Shown here: positions 27,669 to 32,782 of the stretch, one piece after another
Position numbering within the stretch: position 1 is the first letter of the stretch
Layout: each line of letters opens with the position of its first letter
Origin: Zoogloeaceae bacterium
GTDB lineage: Bacteria > Pseudomonadota > Gammaproteobacteria > Burkholderiales > Rhodocyclaceae
Assembly (NCBI GenBank): GCA_031288305.1
Contig: JAITRP010000014.1
Span: 1 to 32,782 of the forward strand
Direction of reading: 5' to 3'
Length of the DNA: 32,782 nucleotides
The notes under the pieces: generated by a model
Told to the model about the DNA's origin: nothing
Database searches by the model: none
What the model saw: the letters and a program-made list of their open reading frames with translations, nothing else
Translations under genes and position numbers: made by a program

Positions 27669-28750
27669 CAGATGATTTCCAGTTGTGCGCGTAACGCGCC
27701 CGCCGCCTTCATCGCCTGCAAAATCGCCAGCAAATCCTGCGGGTTCGCGCCCAGCGAATTCAGTGCCTTCACCACATCCGCCAGATTCGTCCCCGCCCGG
27801 ATATTCAGAAGATTCGTGCCATCCACCGTCAGGCGGGCGCTGGTCTGGCGCGTGATCAGGGTTTCCTCGCTTTCGACCACCACCGAAAGATTGCCGTGTG
27901 AAATGGCGCAGGCTTCGATTTCCACCCGCTGATTCATCACCACCGATCCGGTGCGCGGATTCATCACCACCTTGGCCGGCGCGGGCGCGGGCGAGAATTC
28001 GATATTTTCCAGCCGCCCCATGAACGCCACGCGCGCGTCCGGGTTTTCTGGCGCGATGACGCGAAACTGCCGCCCATCCACCGCCTGCGCCACCCCCGCG
28101 CCCATTTCCCGATTGATTGCCTCCACCGCGCGCCGCGTCAGATCGAAATCCACCCGCGTCAATTCATAGGTGACATACGGCCCCTGCCCCAGCGTCGTCG
28201 GCACCGCGCGCTCTATGGTCGCGCCTTCCGGAATGCGTCCGGCGGAAAGGTGATTCACCTGCACACTCGCGCCTGGCGCCGACGCGCCCGCGCCGCCGAC
28301 CACCAGATTGCCCTGCGCCATCGCGTAGATCTGCCCGTCCGCGCCTTTCAGCGGCGTCATCAGCAAGGTGCCGCCGCGCAGACTCTTGGCGTTGCCGATG
28401 GAAGACACCGTGACGTCGATGGTCTGCCCAGGACGCGCAAAAGGCGGATGATTGGCCGTCACCATCACGGCGGCAACATTCTTCAACTGGATGCTGCGAA
28501 TCTGATCCATCGGCATGTTCACGCCCATCTGCGCCAGCATGTTCAATACCGACTGCGAAGTGAAAGGCGTTTGCGTCGTCTGGTCGCCGCTGTTGTCCAG
28601 TCCCACCACCAGTCCATACCCCACCAGTTGGTTGTTGCGCACCCCCTGGATGCTTGCCAGTTCCTTCAATCGCTCCGCGTGGACAACGGACGCGCCCAGC
28701 GCCAAGGCCAGGAGGCCGATCATCAGGAAATTCTTTCCATGTGCGAACAT
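27668..28750 (-). CDS. flgI: Flagellar P-ring protein
   Basis: The 360-residue periplasmic protein forms the P ring around the flagellar rod. A Sec signal peptide (1-25, ending SVVHA) precedes ERLKELASIQGVRNNQLVGY. GLVVGLDNSGDQT, QLKNVAAVMVTANHPPFARP and VSSIGNAKSLRGG are all family blocks. The C-terminus ends with LNSLGANPQDLLAILQAMK. It follows flgH by 23 bases and is coupled to flgJ. Confidence 0.98.
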   Translation of the reverse strand: MFAHGKNFLMIGLLALALGASVVHAERLKELASIQGVRNNQLVGYGLVVGLDNSGDQTTQTPFTSQSVLNMLAQMGVNMPMDQIRSIQLKNVAAVMVTANHPPFARPGQTIDVTVSSIGNAKSLRGGTLLMTPLKGADGQIYAMAQGNLVVGGAGASAPGASVQVNHLSAGRIPEGATIERAVPTTLGQGPYVTYELTRVDFDLTRRAVEAINREMGAGVAQAVDGRQFRVIAPENPDARVAFMGRLENIEFSPAPAPAKVVMNPRTGSVVMNQRVEIEACAISHGNLSVVVESEETLITRQTSARLTVDGTNLLNIRAGTNLADVVKALNSLGANPQDLLAILQAMKAAGALRAQLEII

Positions 28751-28773
28751 GCGGCAAACTCCGTTTCAAGGTT

Positions 28774-29460
28774 TCAAAATGGCAGGGCGGAAAGGAAGAA
28801 CCGCGCCAGCCACCCCATGACCTGCGCCTCGCTGACATAGCCGGAAGCCTTGTATTCAATGCGCGCGTCGGCGACTCGCGAGGATTCCACGCTGTTGGTC
28901 TCGCTCTTCACGTCGCGCGGATTGACCACGCCGGAAAGACGGATGAATTCCTGCTGATGCCCGATGGCGACCTGCTTCTCGCCAGAAACCAGCAGGTTGC
29001 CGTTCGGATAGACCTCGATGACCGTTACCGTGATCGTGCCCCGGAATGCATTGGTGTTTTCCACATCCCCGCTGCCGCCAAAGGTATTGGAACTGTTGGC
29101 GTCGATGTTCATGTCCGCCAGCTTGTTGAATTGCTTGATGTTGTTCAGGGGATATACGCTCAACGCGCCCACGCCCGCCTTGACCGCGCCGGAACGGCTG
29201 GCGTTGCTCGCGGATTCCGCGGAAGCCGTGTTGCTTTCGGTAATGGTCACCGTCAGGATGTCCCCCACATACCGCGCGCGCCGATCCTCGAACAAGGGAC
29301 GCACGGAAGCATCCTGGAAAATGCTGCCGCTTGCCGTCTGCGGCATTTGCCGGTATTCCGGCCGCGCCGTCATCGGCTGATGCACGGCAGTCGGCGGCGT
29401 CGTGGCGCAAGCGCCCGACAACAACGCCAATAGACCACAGGCAACATGAGAAAACTTCAT
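28774..29460 (-). CDS. flgH: Flagellar L-ring lipoprotein
   Basis: The 228-residue outer-membrane lipoprotein forms the L ring. The lipobox is LSGAC with Cys18. The mature protein has GSIFQDASVRPLFEDRRAR, VGDILTVTITESNTASA, and NLLVSGEKQVAIGHQQEFIR, with the end DARIEYKASGYV and MGWLARFFLSALPF, all typical. ATG 29460 has GGAG seven bases upstream; an earlier in-frame start would bury the signal peptide. It is the first gene of this block: flgG is not upstream, and the next gene on that side is tRNA-Leu. Confidence 0.97.
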   Translation of the reverse strand: MKFSHVACGLLALLSGACATTPPTAVHQPMTARPEYRQMPQTASGSIFQDASVRPLFEDRRARYVGDILTVTITESNTASAESASNASRSGAVKAGVGALSVYPLNNIKQFNKLADMNIDANSSNTFGGSGDVENTNAFRGTITVTVIEVYPNGNLLVSGEKQVAIGHQQEFIRLSGVVNPRDVKSETNSVESSRVADARIEYKASGYVSEAQVMGWLARFFLSALPF

Positions 29461-29889
29461 GGACACACTCCATTCGCAAAATCCTGTGCCCACACAAGCA
29501 TAATCCGATCCAGCCCTGGCGGGCAGCGATGCGCGCTTGCGGAGCGCTGGCGCAACGCGGGTGATGTTCCGTCATTCCTCGAAACGCCAAAGTAACCGGA
29601 AAGACCGTCCGACTGCGGCCTCGCTTTTGACGAGGCAAGAAAAATTGAATGGAGGACGCGCCAGAAGGAACCAGAGACCATGAACAGGTTCTGAAAGAAT
29701 CAGCCGGCGTTACAACATCGTTCGTCGCGTCCCTGCCAGTGATGGAGAGTCCGCCACACGGAAGTCACCCAAGAAAGGTATGATATGCTTTTCCAATCTT
29801 TTCCATTGCGACTTTGCCGTGCTGTCCGTGATTTCCGTTTTCCGTTTTCCGCTTTTTTCGAACCGCCGCCTTGGCGACGGCATCAAGAA
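29461..29889. other. Gap upstream of flgH with small hairpins, no gene
   Basis: I find no convincing gene. It contains a hairpin GCCTCG-cttttga-CGAGGC (29618-29636), a short palindrome GAACAGGTTC (about 29683-29692), and a TTCCGTTTTCCGTTTTCCGC direct repeat (about 29829-29848). A promoter for flgH must lie here or further out, but I see no clear sigma-28 or sigma-54 site; TATGCT about 40 bases before flgH lacks a -35. Confidence 0.5.
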
Positions 29890-29931
29890 AAAGACCGGAA
29901 CCCTTGTATTCATTGGGGTTTTCCGGTCTTT
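29890..29931 (-). terminator. Terminator of tRNA-Leu
   Basis: AAAGACCGGAA-CCC (29890-29903) pairs with GGG-TTTTCCGGTCTTT (about 29915-29931), giving an 11-bp outer stem. On the minus strand it is followed by TTTCTTG, about 25 bases after the tRNA 3' end. Confidence 0.8.
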
Positions 29932-29955
29932 GTCGGACTGTTTCGGATGTATGCC

Positions 29956-30040
<85 letters not shown>

Positions 30041-30060
30041 ATAGATGGAAAGAGGGGCGT

Positions 30061-30088
30061 ATTCTAATGAAAGAGCAAACGATGTCAA
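30061..30088 (-). promoter_or_regulatory. tRNA-Leu promoter overlapping the rnr start
   Basis: On the minus strand TTGACA (30088-30083), 16 bases, TAGAAT (30066-30061), ending 20 bases before the tRNA 5' end. Spacing and boxes match the rplU promoter closely. It lies across both candidate rnr start codons (30067 and 30082). Confidence 0.8.
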
Positions 30089-32403
30089 CAACAAAAACCA
30101 GTAAAAGCAGCAAAATCAAGGTGTCCAGAATCCGCAAGGCCGACCCTTTCTTTGCGCGTGAATGCCAGCGTTATGAGTTTCCGCTGCCTTCGCGCGAATA
30201 TGTCGGACAGGTATTGGAGAAGGCGGGGCAGCCGCTGGATTTCGCCCAGCTTGCCGTCGCGCTGGACATTCGCCCGGAGGAGCGCGAGACCTTTTCGCGG
30301 CGTCTGGAGGCGATGGAGCGCGACGGGCAACTGCTCAGGAACCGCAAGAACGCCTATATCCTGCCGGAGCGCGCCAGTCTGATCGCGGGGCGCGTACAGG
30401 GACATCCGGACGGTTTTGGCTTTCTCCTGCCGGACGACGGCAGCGCGGATATTTTCCTGACGCAACACCAGATGCGCAAGGCGCTGCATGGTGATCGCGC
30501 GCTGGTGCGCGTCACTGGCTCGGACAAAAAGGGACGCGCCGAAGGCAGCATCGTGGAAGTGACTGATCGCGCCAATCAGCGCATCGTTGGCCGTGTATGT
30601 GTCGAGCATGGCGTGACCTTCGTCGTCCCGGAAAATCGCCGCATCACCCAGGATATTCTGATTGCCCCGGAAAAAAAGGCGCGTCTCAAACCCATGCCCG
30701 GCCAGGTGGTGATGGTAGAGATTATCGAGCAGCCTTCCCGCTATGCCCAGCCCGTGGGCCGTATCGGCGAAGTGCTGGGAAATTACGCCGATCCTGGCAT
30801 GGAAATCGAGATTGCCCTGCGCAAATACGACCTGCCCTTCGCGTTCGGCAAGGACGGTCTGGAAGAAAGCGCGAAAGCGCCGGATGCGGTGCGCAAGACC
30901 GACTGGAAGGGCCGCGAGGACTTGCGCGCCCTGCCCTTCGTCACCATCGACGGCGAGACGGCGCGCGATTTCGACGATGCCGTGTATTGCGAAAAACAGG
31001 GACGCGGCTGGCGGCTGTGCGTCGCCATTGCCGACGTTTCTCACTACGTCAAATCCGGCATGGCGCTGGACAGGGAAGCCTTCGCGCGCGGCAATTCGGT
31101 TTATTTTCCGCGCCGGGTCATCCCCATGCTGCCGGAAAAACTCTCCAACGGCATCTGCTCGCTCAACCCGGATGTGGAACGCCTTGCCATGGTTTGCGAC
31201 ATGCAAGTTTCCGGCGGCGGCGACATCCGGGAGTACCGCTTCTATCCCGCCGTATTCCGCTCGCGGGCGCGGCTGACCTATGGTCAGGTCTGGGGTTGGC
31301 TTTGCGGCGAGAACACACCGGAAGAGAAGACGCATCTTTCCCTCCTGCCGCATCTGCAAAACCTGTACAAACTTTTTCAGGCGCTGGCAAAAGCACGGAT
31401 AAAACGCGGCGCCATCGACTTTGAAACCATAGAGACGGAGATGCGTTTCAATGCCGACGGCAAAATTGAGGCCATCTATCCGGTCGAGCGCAATGACGCG
31501 CACCGCGTCATCGAAGAGTGCATGCTGGCGGCCAATGTCTGCGCCTCGGACTTTCTCGCGCAACATGGCGCGGGTTGCCTGTACCGCGTCCATGCCGGGC
31601 CGAACGCGGAAAAGCTGAAGAACCTGCGGAGTTTTCTCGCCGAATTCGGGCTTGTCCTTCCCGGCGGCGACGCGCCCAGCGCCGGGGACTACGCGCGTCT
31701 GCTAGAACGGACCAAGATCCGTCCCGACGCCCAGCTCCTGCAAACCGTGATGCTGCGCTCCTTAAAGCAGGCCATGTACAGTCCCGACAACCTGGGGCAT
31801 TTCGGTCTGGCCTACGAGCATTACACCCACTTCACTTCTCCGATTCGCCGTTATCCCGATCTTTTGGTGCATCGCGCCATCAAGGCGGCACTGGATAAAA
31901 AACATTACACGCCCGGCGACTGGGAACAGATTGGCCTGCACTGTTCGCAAACCGAGCGCCGCGCCGACGAAGCCGCGCGCGACGTGCAGAACTGGCTGAA
32001 ATGTTATTACATGCAGGAGCGCATCGGCGAAACCTTTGTCGGCTCCATTTCCGCCGTCACCGCCTTTGGCATTTTCGTGGCGCTGGATGAAGTCTATGTC
32101 GAGGGTCTGGTGCATGTTTCCGAGCTGGGCGCGGACTATTTCCAGTTCGACCCGATCAAACACCAGATGCTGGGCGAACGCACCGGCCAGCGCTTCCGCC
32201 TGGGCGACCGGGTGCGCGTAAAACTCATCCGCGCCGATCTGGAAAGCAACCGTATCGACTTTGTCCTGGCGGACGGCCAGGAACAGACGCCCGCCTCCCG
32301 GCGGCGGAAAAAACCAACGCACTTTACGCCGTCCACGCAAGAAAAACCCGCCAGAGGCGGCAAAGCGGCAGCGGGAAAGAGAAACCAGCGAGGAGTCAAG
32401 TAA
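30067..32403 (+). CDS. rnr: Ribonuclease R (3'-5' exoribonuclease)
   Basis: The 778-residue enzyme degrades structured RNA, including rRNA, tRNA and mRNA fragments. In order it shows an N-terminal helix-turn-helix region (about 35-100: EYVGQVLEKAGQPL, LDIRPEERETFSRRL), cold-shock domains (about 110-270: GRVQGHPDGFGFLLPDD) and the RNB nuclease core (about 285-610). The core has the metal-binding aspartates in GETARDFDDAVYCE and HFTSPIRRYPDLLVHR. An S1 domain (about 650-735, FVGSISAVTAFGIFV) and a Lys/Arg-rich tail follow. ATG 30067 has GAGGGG nine bases upstream; ATG 30082 is also possible. An open frame further back runs into the tRNA and is rejected. It is divergent from tRNA-Leu. Confidence 0.96.
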   Translation: MKEQTMSTTKTSKSSKIKVSRIRKADPFFARECQRYEFPLPSREYVGQVLEKAGQPLDFAQLAVALDIRPEERETFSRRLEAMERDGQLLRNRKNAYILPERASLIAGRVQGHPDGFGFLLPDDGSADIFLTQHQMRKALHGDRALVRVTGSDKKGRAEGSIVEVTDRANQRIVGRVCVEHGVTFVVPENRRITQDILIAPEKKARLKPMPGQVVMVEIIEQPSRYAQPVGRIGEVLGNYADPGMEIEIALRKYDLPFAFGKDGLEESAKAPDAVRKTDWKGREDLRALPFVTIDGETARDFDDAVYCEKQGRGWRLCVAIADVSHYVKSGMALDREAFARGNSVYFPRRVIPMLPEKLSNGICSLNPDVERLAMVCDMQVSGGGDIREYRFYPAVFRSRARLTYGQVWGWLCGENTPEEKTHLSLLPHLQNLYKLFQALAKARIKRGAIDFETIETEMRFNADGKIEAIYPVERNDAHRVIEECMLAANVCASDFLAQHGAGCLYRVHAGPNAEKLKNLRSFLAEFGLVLPGGDAPSAGDYARLLERTKIRPDAQLLQTVMLRSLKQAMYSPDNLGHFGLAYEHYTHFTSPIRRYPDLLVHRAIKAALDKKHYTPGDWEQIGLHCSQTERRADEAARDVQNWLKCYYMQERIGETFVGSISAVTAFGIFVALDEVYVEGLVHVSELGADYFQFDPIKHQMLGERTGQRFRLGDRVRVKLIRADLESNRIDFVLADGQEQTPASRRRKKPTHFTPSTQEKPARGGKAAAGKRNQRGVK

Positions 32404-32782
32404 CAGGCTGCTCAAAAATGTCTTGAAGCCTTCGGCCATTTACTGCTGAGGCAGGAAGATTTTCTGCCTGTCAGTCCTTGCGCGTGCTGGAAACCGGATT
32501 TCAGCCGGTTCTTCTGCTCCTTTCGGGGTTTGTGCCCGCCTTTGGGCGGCAGAGCAGTCGCATGAGCCTTTTGCAAAACTCTGCACTATCAGGATGTGAA
32601 CTGCGTTAGGCAGCAAAAAAAGGAGGAGCGGGCGGCCATTTCTGGCATGATATAGGGTTGCACGCCTTGATCATAACGCCCGCCGATGAATACTACCCGA
32701 CAAAAATCCCTGATGCAACGTTGGCACGTCGTCCAATATGAGTTGTTTCCCGAACTGCGGCACGAAATCGGGCTGACGCCGA
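32404..32782 (+). mobile_element. Left end of an insertion sequence, cut by the window edge
   Basis: Sequence character changes right after the rnr TAA. It opens with CAGGCTGCTCAAAAATG, similar to the terminal repeats of several IS families, followed by about 280 bases of leader with a palindrome (GGCAGGAAGATTTTCTGCC) and then a transposase start. The right end lies outside, so the inverted repeat and target duplication cannot be checked. The boundary at 32404 is inferred. Confidence 0.5.
32686..32782 (+). CDS. Transposase, N-terminal fragment (runs off the window)
   Basis: From ATG 32686 the 32 visible codons read MNTTRQKSLMQRWHVVQYEL, then FPELRHEIGLTP. From memory this resembles the N-terminus of DDE transposases of the IS4/IS5/IS1182-type group with an InsH-like N-terminal domain. 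No catalytic residue is inside the window, so the family is uncertain. GGAGGAG lies about 55 bases upstream, too far to serve as ribosome site. Confidence 0.55.
   Translation, partial: MNTTRQKSLMQRWHVVQYELFPELRHEIGLTP

Noticed and set aside
29461-29490. Sigma-54-like site (TGGGCAC...TTTTGC) before flgH
   Set aside because: The GG-to-GC spacing is one base too long and the site is about 15 bases from the start codon, too close for a leader with ribosome site.

Overview
The window is GC-rich, chromosomal bacterial DNA. The gene neighbourhoods point to a Gram-negative, flagellated bacterium, most likely a betaproteobacterium. The evidence is rplU-rpmA-obgE-proB order, a prfB-lysS pair, coaBC-dut, rpmB-rpmG, and P- and L-ring genes flgI and flgH, which imply an outer membrane. 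The class is inferred from gene order and protein resemblance; no database was searched.

Layout. Positions 1-6950, all minus strand, read coaBC > dut > small membrane-anchored protein > leuA > DUF695 protein > Sel1-repeat protein > DUF1016 nuclease. Several of these genes overlap by ATGA, and the last two are broken by four apparent single-base deletions. Positions 6951-8283 hold rpmB-rpmG (plus) facing dsbB (minus) across a strong bidirectional terminator. Positions 8399-13375 hold rpe (plus), then on the minus strand rplU-rpmA, a composite palindromic repeat, an inserted membrane-protein gene with its own -10 box, obgE, an LprI-like secreted protein and proB. Positions 13709-16640 hold prfB, with an intact programmed +1 frameshift, and lysS. 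Positions 17129-20259 hold a two-FHA-domain protein, a PP2C phosphatase and a divergent orphan cheB. Positions 20420-22614 hold ugd and a UDP-glucuronate 4-epimerase-like gene, for UDP-GlcA/UDP-GalA supply. Positions 22854-29460 hold flgHIJKL plus a translationally coupled lipoprotein. Positions 29956-32403 hold tRNA-Leu(CAG), minus, and rnr, plus. An insertion sequence appears to begin directly after the rnr stop codon and runs off the window.

Between the genes lie two families of structured repeats. One is a hairpin family (CGTCAAAAAG...CTTTTTG box plus further stems) found at five or six places, mostly just 3' of stop codons, with stems kept although the sequence differs. The other is a ~235 bp composite inverted repeat between rpmA and obgE, with a half copy between cheB and ugd.

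Most of the window is housekeeping. The less ordinary parts are the repeat families, the FHA/PP2C/CheB group without a visible kinase or methyltransferase, the tRNA promoter lying over the start of rnr, the detached flgHIJKL block with its lipoprotein, and the decaying accessory tail at the left edge. I see no clear new defence or mobile system.
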